27,901 nucleotides of DNA from DATAVB01 sp040414495 (GCA_040414495.1 JBEDUI010000276.1:1-27901), one strand, 5' to 3'. Shown: positions 15,392 to 22,899, counted from the stretch's first letter. Notes: generated by a model not told the origin, from the sequence alone. Numbers and translations are program-made.

Positions 15392-16813
15392 TCACCCGCT
15401 GGCCGCCGGCACTTCTGGCTCGGACGAGCCTTTCACCAGCGTCGCGCTCGGTCCCTGCTCGCGGGGCAGGCCGAACGCCGCCGTCACCGCAGTCACCGCG
15501 CCGACGATCAGCATGAACAACCAGCCGCGATGGAACAGGCTCAGCCGGTCCGGGTTCGCCGTGCCGAGCAACGCCACCAGGATCGCGACGCCCAGCGCGC
15601 TGCCGATCTGCCGGGCCATGTTGAGTACCGCGCTGCCGGTTGTGGCCCGGTCCGGGGGCAGCGAACTGGCCGCGGCGAACAACGGGGCCTGGATCAGGCC
15701 GGCCGACATGCCACCGAAAATCAGGCCGGGCAGGAATCCGGTCACGTAATCCGGCGTGGCCGGGGTGACGATCAGCCAGTAAAGGGCGGCGATGAGAAAG
15801 CTCACGCTGCCGGCAATAGCCAGCGGCTTGCGGCCGAGTCGACCGCTGAGCCGGCCGCTATTGAGTGCGAACACCGCCGCCACCAGTGGACCGGGTGCGA
15901 TCGCCAGCCCGGTCCGCACGGTGCCGTACCGCCACTGGTCGGTGAAAAACAGGATCGTTAGCAGCAGCCAGGTCGCCAGGCCGACCGTGTACAGCAGCAG
16001 GGCGACGGTCGAGGCGGTGAATTCCCGGCTGGCGAACAGCCGCGGCTCGATCACCGCGTGCGGCACGCTGACGATACGGCGTACCGCGACGGCCAGGCTG
16101 AGCAGAAAACCGAGCGCCAGCAGGCCTTCCCGGCCGCTGGTCCAACCCCAGTCGTGTCCCTCGGTAGTGGCGAAGGTTAATAGCAATACGGTGGCCAGCA
16201 CCGCCACGACCGACACCGAATCGGGCAGCCGCGCCCCGCGTTCGGCCCGGATCTCCGGCAACACGATCAGTCCGGCGATGATCGTCGCGACGCCGATCGG
16301 CACGTTGACCAGAAAGATCCAGCGCCAGTCGACCGAGACCAGCAGGCCGCCGACCGGCGGTCCGGACGAGGCGGCCACCGAGGCGACCCCGGCCCAGATA
16401 CCGACGACCATGCCGTGCCGGCTGGCCGGGAACACTGGCAGCAGCAGGCCGAGTGAGGTCGGCACGATCATCGCCGCGCCGATCGCCTGGATCGTACGGC
16501 CGACGATCACGACGGCGAGGTCGGGCCCGACCGCACACAGCACCGAGGCCGCGGTGAAAAGCACGACGCCGGCCAGCAGCACGACCCGGCGTCCGTAGTG
16601 ATCGGCCAGTCGACCGGCCGGCACCAGCAGCGCGGCGAACACGATCGCGTACGCGTTCAAAACCCACGAGAGGTTCGCGAGATTCTCCTCATGAAACGAC
16701 CGGGCCATGGCCGGCAGGCCGACGTTCACGATGAACAGGTCAAGTTGGGCCATGAACGCCACCGCGCTCAGCACGGCCAATACCACCCACCGACGCCGGT
16801 CGGTCATCTCCAT
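15392..16813 (-). CDS. DHA2-family MFS drug exporter (EmrB/QacA type)
   Basis: A 473-residue 14-TM major facilitator transporter that would export a drug or metabolite using the proton gradient. Seen: the DHA2 TM1 motif LDLFIVNVGLP (24-34), motif A GRLADHYGRR (67-76) between TM2 and TM3, motif B around VGRTIQAIGAAMI (104-116), and antiporter motif C with GPPVGG (151-156). A second half has NMARQIGSALGVAILVALLG, and the C-terminal tail is short. The ATG at 16813 is preferred over ATG 16807 because GGGGAG sits seven bases before it. It is divergent from the HxlR regulator across a 93-bp region with two matching operators, and followed by the methyltransferase gene. Substrate unknown. Confidence 0.93.
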   Translation of the reverse strand: MEMTDRRRWVVLAVLSAVAFMAQLDLFIVNVGLPAMARSFHEENLANLSWVLNAYAIVFAALLVPAGRLADHYGRRVVLLAGVVLFTAASVLCAVGPDLAVVIVGRTIQAIGAAMIVPTSLGLLLPVFPASRHGMVVGIWAGVASVAASSGPPVGGLLVSVDWRWIFLVNVPIGVATIIAGLIVLPEIRAERGARLPDSVSVVAVLATVLLLTFATTEGHDWGWTSGREGLLALGFLLSLAVAVRRIVSVPHAVIEPRLFASREFTASTVALLLYTVGLATWLLLTILFFTDQWRYGTVRTGLAIAPGPLVAAVFALNSGRLSGRLGRKPLAIAGSVSFLIAALYWLIVTPATPDYVTGFLPGLIFGGMSAGLIQAPLFAAASSLPPDRATTGSAVLNMARQIGSALGVAILVALLGTANPDRLSLFHRGWLFMLIVGAVTAVTAAFGLPREQGPSATLVKGSSEPEVPAASG

Positions 16814-16830
16814 CTGACAGCTCCCCGCAC

Positions 16831-16849
16831 TGGTTCAGTGAACGAACCA
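16831..16849. promoter_or_regulatory. HxlR operator 1 (near the MFS gene)
   Basis: TGGTTCAGTGAACGAACCA is a 19-bp site with TGGTTC/GAACCA arms. It matches the reverse complement of operator 2 at 17 of 19 bases. It lies 18-36 bases upstream of the MFS ATG, where binding would block its promoter. Confidence 0.75.
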
Positions 16850-16866
16850 AATGACGGTAACACGAC

Positions 16867-16885
16867 TGGTTCGTTCACCGAACCG
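16867..16885. promoter_or_regulatory. HxlR operator 2 (near the HxlR gene)
   Basis: TGGTTCGTTCACCGAACCG is the mirror-oriented partner of operator 1, with centres 36 bp apart. It overlaps the expected -35 region of the HxlR gene, whose probable -10 CATACT is at 16894-16899. That position suggests autoregulation. Confidence 0.75.
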
Positions 16886-16893
16886 ATCGGTGG

Positions 16894-16899
16894 CATACT
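16894..16899 (+). promoter_or_regulatory. -10 element of the HxlR gene, probably leaderless transcript
   Basis: CATACT at 16894-16899, preceded by TGG, would place the transcription start at about 16906-16907, the ATG itself. No ribosome binding site precedes this ATG, which fits leaderless translation as is common in Actinomycetota. Confidence 0.45.
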
Positions 16900-16906
16900 C
16901 GGTTGC

Positions 16907-17437
16907 ATGGCACTACCGCGCGAATACACCGGGCAGAACTGCAGCGCCGCCCGTGCCCTCGAAGTGGTGGGCGAGCGCTGGACGCTGCTGATCGTTCGCG
17001 ACGCGCTCTATGGCGTGCGCCGGTTCACCGATTTCCAGGCCCACCTGGACATTCCGCGCGCCGTGTTGGCCGACCGACTGGGTGCGCTGGTCGAGTCCGG
17101 CGTGCTGGAACGGGTCCGCGGCGCGACCGGGCGCGGGCACGACTACGTGCTGACCGACAAGGGGATCGAGTTGTGGCCGATCGTCCGGTCGCTCTCCATG
17201 TGGGGCGAGCAGTTTTATCCGTCGGATAAGGGCGTCCACCGGTTCTATACGCACACCGGTTGCGATGCCGAGCTGGACGTCAACGGGCGGTGCACGAAGT
17301 GCGGTCAGTCGGTCCCGGCGGCCGATGTGACCGTCGTACCGGGTCCCGCTCTACGCGGCCAGAATGCCCGTACCGATCCGGTATCCCGCGCCCTAGCTGC
17401 GCCACACCGCTTGCTGGAACCGCTGACAATCGGCTGA
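16907..17437 (+). CDS. HxlR-family winged-helix regulator with C-terminal Cys cluster
   Basis: A 176-residue DNA-binding protein of the HxlR family, which often senses aldehydes, redox state or drugs. It has the family's conserved N-terminal cysteine C12 followed by ARALEVVGERWTLLIVRDAL (15-34), RRFTDFQAHL, and LADRLGALVESGVLERV. The C-terminus is longer than in minimal HxlR proteins (about 110-120 residues) and carries H116-x2-C119-x9-C129-x2-C132, which could bind zinc or act as a thiol sensor. The ATG at 16907 is chosen from the family N-terminus and the -10 placement. Two matching 19-bp operators lie between it and the divergent MFS exporter/methyltransferase operon, so it very likely represses both sides. 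It ends just before a strong hairpin terminator. Confidence 0.93.
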   Translation: MALPREYTGQNCSAARALEVVGERWTLLIVRDALYGVRRFTDFQAHLDIPRAVLADRLGALVESGVLERVRGATGRGHDYVLTDKGIELWPIVRSLSMWGEQFYPSDKGVHRFYTHTGCDAELDVNGRCTKCGQSVPAADVTVVPGPALRGQNARTDPVSRALAAPHRLLEPLTIG

Positions 17438-17445
17438 TTTTATGA

Positions 17446-17479
17446 ACCGGCCCGGATATGTACGTATATCCGGGCCGGT
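17446..17479. terminator. Bidirectional hairpin terminator
   Basis: ACCGGCCCGGATAT (17446-17459) and ATATCCGGGCCGGT (17466-17479) form a perfect 14-bp stem with a 6-base loop. It fills the 50-bp gap between the convergent HxlR gene (stop 17437) and DUF2000 gene (stop 17488). No T-run follows, as is common in high-GC genomes. Confidence 0.8.
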
Positions 17480-17487
17480 CGAATGAG

Positions 17488-17970
17488 TTACGGCAGTAGC
17501 GAGAGCTTGTGGACCATGCGGGCGACGCGGTTGCGTGGTCCGATGACGGACAGGGCGTAGTAGCCGACGCCGTCGGATTCGGCGTTGGCCATCTGTTCGA
17601 TGTAGTCGTCGTAGAGCTTGCTGTGTTGGGCCACGGTGGGCATGTCGGCGTGGAACATGTCCTCGGCGGCGATGGCGCGGGCTCGGATTTGGGCGAGTTG
17701 TTCGGCTGATGCGGCCAGGATCGAGCAGCCGGTCCAGGGCAGGCCGGGGTGGGCTCGTCCGGTGGCGTCGGTGACGTCCGGTCCCAGTAGGCCGGGCATG
17801 GCGGCGGCGGTGGCGGAGGCGACGCAGACGGCGGCGTTGACGGCGCGGCCGCCGGGCAGGTTCTCATCGACCACGATGACCCACTTCAGGCGTGGCGCCC
17901 GGGTGCCTTCGGTTTGTTGGGTTTCCTGTGGCGCGTAGCCGATCGAGGAAAGAACATGGCTTTCAGTCAC
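17488..17970 (-). CDS. DUF2000 family protein
   Basis: A 160-residue protein of the DUF2000 family, for which no reaction is established; the fold has been related to peptidyl-tRNA hydrolase 2. Seen: KWVIVVDENLPGGRAVNAA (29-47), the usual start of the domain with the conserved Asp and Gly-Arg-Asn region, then ATAAAMPGLLGPDVTDATG, the HPGLPWTGCSIL block, and GYYALSVIGPRNRVARMVHKLSLLP at the C-terminus, a family hallmark. The first 28 residues are a variable, hydrophilic tail. The start is GTG 17970, with GGAG five to six bases upstream. It is a single gene with its own promoter region to the right. No partner gene is adjacent. Confidence 0.88.
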   Translation of the reverse strand: MTESHVLSSIGYAPQETQQTEGTRAPRLKWVIVVDENLPGGRAVNAAVCVASATAAAMPGLLGPDVTDATGRAHPGLPWTGCSILAASAEQLAQIRARAIAAEDMFHADMPTVAQHSKLYDDYIEQMANAESDGVGYYALSVIGPRNRVARMVHKLSLLP

Positions 17971-18496
17971 AACTGCTCCATCTCAACTTCGATATTTCGG
18001 GACTATGCAAAGTGGTAGGCAGGTGGCGCGAACAGACACAGTTCGGCAAACGCTGCATGCTGTGGATCAGGCGGAATCGCGGGCAATACGCGCCGCCCTT
18101 TTTGTGAATGGCCCTCAAATAGCCGTTAATAGCTACCGCTGCGCCGGTCCCGCCCGCGGTGCCACCGGCGAATGCCGGGCTGGTCCGTGTCCGATGTGGA
18201 CCTCGGCCGCATAAATCAGCGGGCGTCCGGAGCCAGCGGCGTGGATAGGGCGACGTATCTTGTCTACGAGATCCGCAATCGCGTGGCCAGGCCCGTCCGC
18301 GCGGTGTGGAAAGGCGGCCTGGCGGGGGTAACTATCCGGCGGTAGGTGACTGTCCAGCGCCGGCATCATCACTCACCGGGCCCGGAGGTCGAGCTGTGGC
18401 GGGACGTGTGAGATGTCGGTGCTGTCGATCAAGGTAGCCCCCGGTTTGCTTCGGTATACTGGCTGAATACACGACAACGGTAGGAGGGCACTAGTC
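17971..18496. other. 526-bp divergent intergenic region
   Basis: Separates the DUF2000 gene (-) from the second GntR gene (+). No frame is convincing as a gene. A TATACT at 18455-18460 could be the -10 of the GntR gene, and GTAT-N9-ATAC over 18454-18470 resembles a GntR/FadR-type operator, so autoregulation is possible. TGTCCGATGTGGACC at 18188-18202 is an imperfect relative of the palindromes at 14266 and 14412. Confidence 0.4.
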
Positions 18497-19279
18497 GTGG
18501 AGCAAGGTGATCTGGCTTACAAGGCTCTGCGTCAGGACATCACCGAGTGGCGGCTTGCGCCCGGGACCGCCCTCGGTGAGATCGAATTGGCCCGACGCCT
18601 CGGTATGTCGCGTACGCCGGTACGGGAGGCGCTCAAGCGCCTGGCCCGGGAGGGTCTGGTCCGCAATGACGCCGGTCGGACCGCGATCGTCGCCCCGCTG
18701 TCGATGGACGAGGCGATCCGGCTGTTCCAGGTGCGGGAGGCGCTCGAGCTGTATGCATTACGGCTAGCCGCGGTCGCCCCGGACCGCAGCGTATTCACCG
18801 AGATCAGCGACCGGTACGAAAAGGCGGCGCAGCGGCCGGAGATCGACGTCGAAGAGGTGTACGGGTTATCGGAGGAATTCGACGCCGCGGTCGATGTCGC
18901 CGCCGACAACGCTTATCTGACCGGCATGTTGACCGATCTGCGTGGGCATCTGCTGCGACTACGCCGGCTCTCGCGGCATCAGCCCGAACGGCTCCGGAAA
19001 TCCGCGATCCAGCACGTCCACATGGGACGGGCGCTGGTCGAAGGCGACGGTGCGATGGCGGCCTATATAGGAGCCGAACGGCTGCGCGACAGCCTACGTA
19101 CCGTCATTGAATTTCTGGGTAGTTCACTGCTCGGGCCGCTGGACGAGGCCGCGGCACCCGTGACGGGTGACACGATCTCGCCCAGCGGGCCGGGCTCTGC
19201 TCCGGCCGATGCGGCGCCGGATCAGGCGGGACAGGAACAACCGGCCAAGCGCGCGGCCCGCCCGAAACGGCGTTCGTAA
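18497..19279 (+). CDS. GntR-family (FCD) regulator with degenerate ligand site and basic tail
   Basis: A 260-residue GntR/FadR-type regulator. The winged helix occupies about 1-68: ALRQDITEWRLAPGTALGEIELARRL, then the recognition helix MSRTPVREALKRLAREGLV (37-55). The FCD domain (about 75-210) is recognisable by LFQVREALELYALRLAA, but the usual Asp-x3-His metal pair is replaced: S125/D129 in SEEFDAAV. The third His is also absent near 194, so metal-dependent ligand binding may be lost or altered. After 215 a tail of about 45 residues is Pro/Ala-rich and ends in the basic KRAARPKRRS, which may add non-specific DNA binding. The GTG start at 18497 has a perfect AGGAGG at 18483-18488. Its target is unknown; no metabolic gene follows. 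Confidence 0.9.
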   Translation: MEQGDLAYKALRQDITEWRLAPGTALGEIELARRLGMSRTPVREALKRLAREGLVRNDAGRTAIVAPLSMDEAIRLFQVREALELYALRLAAVAPDRSVFTEISDRYEKAAQRPEIDVEEVYGLSEEFDAAVDVAADNAYLTGMLTDLRGHLLRLRRLSRHQPERLRKSAIQHVHMGRALVEGDGAMAAYIGAERLRDSLRTVIEFLGSSLLGPLDEAAAPVTGDTISPSGPGSAPADAAPDQAGQEQPAKRAARPKRRS

Positions 19280-19284
19280 GCACC

Positions 19285-19320
19285 AGCCGATTCCGCGCCG
19301 ACGTTGATGCGGAACAGGCT
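19285..19320. terminator. Interrupted hairpin between convergent genes
   Basis: AGCC-GA-TTCCGC (19285-19296) pairs with GCGGAA-CA-GGCT (19309-19320): ten base pairs with a 2x2 internal loop and a 12-base loop. It lies between the GntR stop (19279) and the cupin protein stop (19340), so a bidirectional terminator is likely. Confidence 0.5.
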
Positions 19321-19339
19321 GCGTGCGAGAAATGACTAT

Positions 19340-20110
19340 TCAGCTGAGGAATGCGTTGTCGCCGGGCACATCTGCCCGCATTTCCAGCAGGTCGGTGGCT
19401 TTGTCGCCGACAAAGGTGAACAGGATCGAGCCGCGGCTGACCCGGGTGACTCCGTTTCGGGTAGCGGAGATCTGGTGCAGCGCCAACACATGCCCGTGAT
19501 GGTCGCCGTGCACATCGATCAGATCCGCGCGGAACGTGCCGTCGGTCATTTCCGCGAGTTGTCCGTAATAACCAAGAACCGAATCAAGTCCTTTGTGGTC
19601 ACCGCTCAACGCCCCGCTGCCAACCACGTGCTGCACCACGTCGCGGGACATCAGCGACTTCAGCGTTTCCATGTCGTTGGCATTGAATGCGGCGTATCCC
19701 TTCCGGACCGCGTTCATTGCAGTGTCATTCGGATCGGCTGCCTCTTCGGCCCGCCCGCGGGCATAGCCGGTCGCCTCGGCCGAATAGTCCAGGATTTCGG
19801 TGGGCTGCTCGCCGACCACCCAGGCATCGTGTCCGGGGGGAAGATCGAACATGTCGCCGGCGACCACGTCGAATTCGGTGCCGTCGTCGAGCTTTCCTTG
19901 CATATGGCCGGACAGGACATAGCCGAGATGCCGGGTCTGGCACGACTTCGTGCCGGCGATCGGAGCGATGTCCTTCGACCAACGCCAGCCGGGCTGAAAA
20001 ACGCCCTTCATGACCGTAAATCCGCCCGCGGTGCCAAGAAATGCGTTTCCGTTGCTGGCGAACGGACGATTCTCCCCGTCCCGTTCGAGATTGCTGATAC
20101 GTACGTCCAT
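19340..20110 (-). CDS. Cupin and SnoaL-like (NTF2 fold) fusion protein
   Basis: A 256-residue two-domain protein of unknown function. Residues about 30-112 form a single cupin: RHLGYVLSGHMQGKLDDGTEF and GDMFDLPPGHDAWVVGE (85-101), with H61 and H94 as possible metal ligands though the classical two-His-plus-Glu set is incomplete. Residues about 130-256 form a SnoaL/NTF2-like domain: VRKGYAAFNANDMETLKSLMSRDVVQHVVG, then the YYGQLAEMTDGTFRADLIDVHGD region and a final beta strand. SnoaL domains bind or isomerise small hydrophobic molecules. ATG 20110 is chosen over GTG 20119 because GGGGG sits eight bases upstream. It is divergent from a sigma factor that also carries a SnoaL-like tail. Confidence 0.85.
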   Translation of the reverse strand: MDVRISNLERDGENRPFASNGNAFLGTAGGFTVMKGVFQPGWRWSKDIAPIAGTKSCQTRHLGYVLSGHMQGKLDDGTEFDVVAGDMFDLPPGHDAWVVGEQPTEILDYSAEATGYARGRAEEAADPNDTAMNAVRKGYAAFNANDMETLKSLMSRDVVQHVVGSGALSGDHKGLDSVLGYYGQLAEMTDGTFRADLIDVHGDHHGHVLALHQISATRNGVTRVSRGSILFTFVGDKATDLLEMRADVPGDNAFLS

Positions 20111-20346
20111 TTGGGACACCCCCGTGGTGAATCGGACGCAGTTGCGGCGCCCGACACGGCTTATCGTGGCACCGCCGGGCCGCCCGGGACAGGGGCGTTC
20201 GGCCCACTCTAGGTACTTCGATAAATGCGCTAACTTCTTTTTATTCGGGTCGATGTTATTTCGTTGCCCTGCGCAAGCTGCCGCGGGTCGAATTGTCGTT
20301 GGCGCCGCCTAGGATGACGCCGTTCAACACGGTATCGGAGGACATG

Positions 20347-21318
20347 ATGGACGTCGGCACCGCTGAGGATGCCCAGGTCGGTCGGCTCGAGCAGCATCGC
20401 GGCGAGCTGACCGGATATTGCTACCGGATGCTGGGCTCGGCGTTCGAGGCCGAGGACGCCGTGCAGGAGACCCTGGTCCGGGCCTGGCGCGGGTTGGCCG
20501 GGTTCGAGGGCCGGTCCTCCCTGCGCTCCTGGCTTTATCGCATCGCCACCAACGTCTGCGTGGACATGGCGACCAGCAACCAGCGCCGGGCCCGGCCGAT
20601 GGACCTCGGTCCGGCGGGCTCGGCCGATGCCTCGATCGGGACCCCGCTGCCGGAGGCGGTCTGGGTGCAACCCATTCCAGATGGCCTGATGCTGCCGGAC
20701 GACGCGGATCCGGCCGACGTCGCGATCGAACGGGAGAGCATCCGGCTGGCGTTCGTCGCCGCCCTGCAGTTGCTGCCGGCGCGGCAGCGGGCCGTGTTGT
20801 TGCTGCGCGAGGTGCTGCGCTGGAACGCCACCGAGGTGGCCGACCTGCTGGAGACCACCGTGCCCGCGGTGAACAGCGCGCTGCAGCGGGCCCGGGCGAC
20901 CCTATCGGCCACCGATGTCCGGGCCACCGACTCGTATGCTCCGCACGACGCGGCCCAGCGAACGCTGCTCGCGCGGTACGTCGAGGCGTTCGAGCGGTAC
21001 GACATCGATGCGTTGATCGGGTTGATCCACCAGGACGCCACCCACTCGATGCCGCCGTATCCGATGTGGTTGCGCGGGCACGACCAACTGCGTCGCTGGT
21101 ATCTCGGGCCGGGTATCGGATGCCGCGGCTCGCGGCTGATCCCGACCGTGGCGAATGGTGCGCCGGCCTTCGGGCAGTACCGACGCAGTCCCGACGGGAC
21201 GTACTATCCGTTCAACCTGCAAATCCTGGAAATCGCGGACGGACAGATCGTCGGGCTGAACTATTTCCTCAACACCACGCGGCTCTTTCCGCTCTTCGGA
21301 TTGCCACCAAGGCCCTAG
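20347..21318 (+). CDS. ECF sigma factor, SigG-like (TIGR02960 type) with SnoaL-like C-terminal domain
   Basis: A 323-residue ECF RNA polymerase sigma factor. Region 2 (about 15-80) reads LTGYCYRMLGSAFEAEDAVQ and SSLRSWLYRIATNVCVDM, followed by the linker RRARPMDLGPAG typical of the SigG/SigX5 type. Region 4 (about 155-205) contains LPARQRAVLLLREVL, then WNATEVADLLETTVPAVNSALQRAR, the recognition helix. Residues about 215-323 form a SnoaL/NTF2-like domain (YVEAFERYDIDALIGLIHQDATHSM), which in such sigma factors modulates activity in place of a classical anti-sigma factor. The start at ATG 20347 has GGAGG five bases upstream; ATG 20344 and 20314 are possible. No anti-sigma gene is adjacent. Confidence 0.92.
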   Translation: MDVGTAEDAQVGRLEQHRGELTGYCYRMLGSAFEAEDAVQETLVRAWRGLAGFEGRSSLRSWLYRIATNVCVDMATSNQRRARPMDLGPAGSADASIGTPLPEAVWVQPIPDGLMLPDDADPADVAIERESIRLAFVAALQLLPARQRAVLLLREVLRWNATEVADLLETTVPAVNSALQRARATLSATDVRATDSYAPHDAAQRTLLARYVEAFERYDIDALIGLIHQDATHSMPPYPMWLRGHDQLRRWYLGPGIGCRGSRLIPTVANGAPAFGQYRRSPDGTYYPFNLQILEIADGQIVGLNYFLNTTRLFPLFGLPPRP

Positions 21319-21322
21319 GGCG

Positions 21323-21345
21323 TGCTGAACACGCATTGTTCAGCA
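21323..21345. terminator. Hairpin after the SigG-like gene
   Basis: TGCTGAACA (21323-21331) and TGTTCAGCA (21337-21345) form a perfect 9-bp stem with a 5-base loop, lying five bases after the sigma factor stop and five before the NERD protein stop at 21351. It probably ends both convergent transcripts. Confidence 0.7.
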
Positions 21346-21350
21346 GGATC

Positions 21351-22583
21351 CTAGTTACGAACGCTGTCGGTCCGGGCCGAGTCGAAATCGACCCATTTCG
21401 TCGGGGCGGGAATTCGACGTCCGCCCGCCCCGGGAATGTGTCGGATAGCGGCCGGAGCGGGTCGGCCCGGCTGCTCGGGTTCCGCTGCCGTCTCGGTCTC
21501 CGCTACGGGCTCCGGGGCGGCCGCGTGTGCCGGAATCCACGTCGTGGAGCGCCGGGCGATCGCGTAGATCTCGTCGATCTCGATCGGGGACAGGATCTGC
21601 GGCAGTTGGCGCAGCTGGTCGACCAGCCGATGTGCCGCGACGACCAGTACGCCGTCCTGGGTGAACCGCCGCCCGGTCACGACCGAGCCGACCACCGAGA
21701 TGATCGACCAGACCGAGACGTGCGGCCCATCGTAGGCGGCGGCCAACAGGTCCTCGGCGCGGTGCGACTCGGCCAGCGCTTCGCTTGTGTAGTCGACCTT
21801 TTCGCCGCTCACGATGACGCTCTTGTTGCCGACCCAGACGTTGTTGCCGCGGTGATCCTTGGTCTTGATCGTGAAAACGCCGGCCGGGCCGATCAGCAGG
21901 TGGTCGATGGTGATACCGGCTCCGGTACGGATCGAGTTCACGATCCACCAGTTCGGCCGTAGCTTGGGCAGCCGGGATCGCAACGGATGGGTCAGCGGAC
22001 GCAACGCCCGGGCCGTGACCCGTTCGGCCACGGTGGCTCGGGGCGAGGGTTGCTCATCGGAGGTAACGCCGAGGATCTGTTCCAGCCGGGCGCCGATCGG
22101 CCGGGCCGCCCGGTGCGCCGCCGCCATTTCCCGTACGCCTTGGCCGGGCCGGTTACCGGCCAGATCGATCCACTCGGCCTGCTCGCGTTCTTCGGCGGAC
22201 TTTTTCGTGGCCGGTCGCTTGGGCCGGTTCCGCTGCAGGGGGCTTGGTCGGTGCCGGCGCCGCTGCTGATCTGGTCTAGGGCTGGCAATTCCGGATTCCG
22301 CGGTGCCGGTTTCCGCGGTGCCACTAGCGGTTGTGTCATGCAACTCGGTGCCGGGCGGCCCGGATCTGGCTCCGGTGCTGAACTCCAGTCGGTCCGGTCG
22401 GCCGGCCGCCAGCCAGGCTCCGACGCCGACCTGGAAATCGGCTGCACGCTGCGGGTCTTGGAGATGCTCGGCGCCGGTTGCCAGATCGACGAAACCCCAG
22501 CGGACTCCGTCATCGCCGGTCACGTAGACCCGGTCGTATCCGTACCGCCGCCAGCGCGCGCACGTAACCACTGCCCACACCAC
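21351..22583 (-). CDS. NERD-domain (nuclease-related) protein
   Basis: A 410-residue protein with a nuclease-related domain in the middle. Residues 1-60 match an N-terminal module common in actinobacterial NERD proteins (WRRYGYDRVYVTGDDG, GFVDLATG). Residues 65-135 are a charged, Thr/Ala/Arg/Pro-rich linker. The NERD core is about 185-320: AERVTARAL with E187, NSIRTGAGITIDHLLIGPAGVFTIKTKDH with D227, then NNVWVGNKSVIVSG. The usual E-x-K nuclease motif reads K240-T-K242, so the acidic metal ligand is missing and catalysis is doubtful; actinobacterial relatives often have a similar change. The C-terminus is a low-complexity Ala/Pro/Glu tail. The start is GTG 22583 with a weak CGAGG; a later start is possible. 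Function unknown. Confidence 0.85.
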   Translation of the reverse strand: MVWAVVTCARWRRYGYDRVYVTGDDGVRWGFVDLATGAEHLQDPQRAADFQVGVGAWLAAGRPDRLEFSTGARSGPPGTELHDTTASGTAETGTAESGIASPRPDQQRRRHRPSPLQRNRPKRPATKKSAEEREQAEWIDLAGNRPGQGVREMAAAHRAARPIGARLEQILGVTSDEQPSPRATVAERVTARALRPLTHPLRSRLPKLRPNWWIVNSIRTGAGITIDHLLIGPAGVFTIKTKDHRGNNVWVGNKSVIVSGEKVDYTSEALAESHRAEDLLAAAYDGPHVSVWSIISVVGSVVTGRRFTQDGVLVVAAHRLVDQLRQLPQILSPIEIDEIYAIARRSTTWIPAHAAAPEPVAETETAAEPEQPGRPAPAAIRHIPGAGGRRIPAPTKWVDFDSARTDSVRN

Positions 22584-22619
22584 CTCGATCGGTAGTCGTT
22601 CAACCGCATAGCGTAGTCG

Positions 22620-22651
22620 GGAAAAGTGGGATTCGCTTCCCTAACTTTTCC
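22620..22651. other. Hairpin upstream of the NERD gene
   Basis: GGAAAAGT-GGGA (22620-22631) and TCCC-TA-ACTTTTCC (22638-22651) form a 12-bp stem with a 2-base bulge and a 6-base loop, 37-68 bases upstream of the NERD gene GTG. It may be a leader structure or an operator. The rest of the 22584-22941 gap contains no other supported signal except the doubtful small frame listed next. Confidence 0.45.
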
Positions 22652-22728
22652 GGCGGCACCGTACGCGAGGCCGCGCGGGCCGCTGTTATCGGGTCGGTAA
22701 TTCGCGCGCCGTCCGGTAACGGCCGCGA

Positions 22729-22899
22729 TTATCTTCCCCGGCAGTGCCTGTCAGCTAAGGGAATTGGCATGATGGAGCAGGACCGCAGGAAGATCTGCAA
22801 TGTAGGCAAGGCAGGCGCACAAACCAGATCCGACGACGAATAAAGAACGTCGATATCTTCGTAATCGAGCGGCTTTTCTTCTATACAACGTTGGGACAT
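22729..22899 (-). CDS. Possible small ORF, 56 residues, four cysteines (doubtful)
   Basis: An ATG-to-TAA frame on the minus strand between the ECF42 sigma gene and the NERD gene. The protein begins MSQRCIEEKPLDYEDIDVLY, an acidic first third, then a hydrophobic middle, with cysteines at 5, 27, 42 and 53. The layout faintly recalls a peptide precursor with leader and core. Against it: no clear ribosome binding site (only GAAGAA), and third codon positions are only about half G/C, far below the neighbouring genes, so it may be chance or recently acquired DNA. No maturation enzyme is adjacent. Recorded so that it can be tested, not as an accepted gene. Confidence 0.15.
   Translation of the reverse strand: MSQRCIEEKPLDYEDIDVLYSSSDLVCAPALPTLQIFLRSCSIMPIPLADRHCRGR

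Noticed and set aside
18005..18214. A 69-residue plus-strand frame in the DUF2000/GntR gap.
   Set aside because: No ribosome binding site, no known motif, and its second half is in a region that looks like regulatory DNA.
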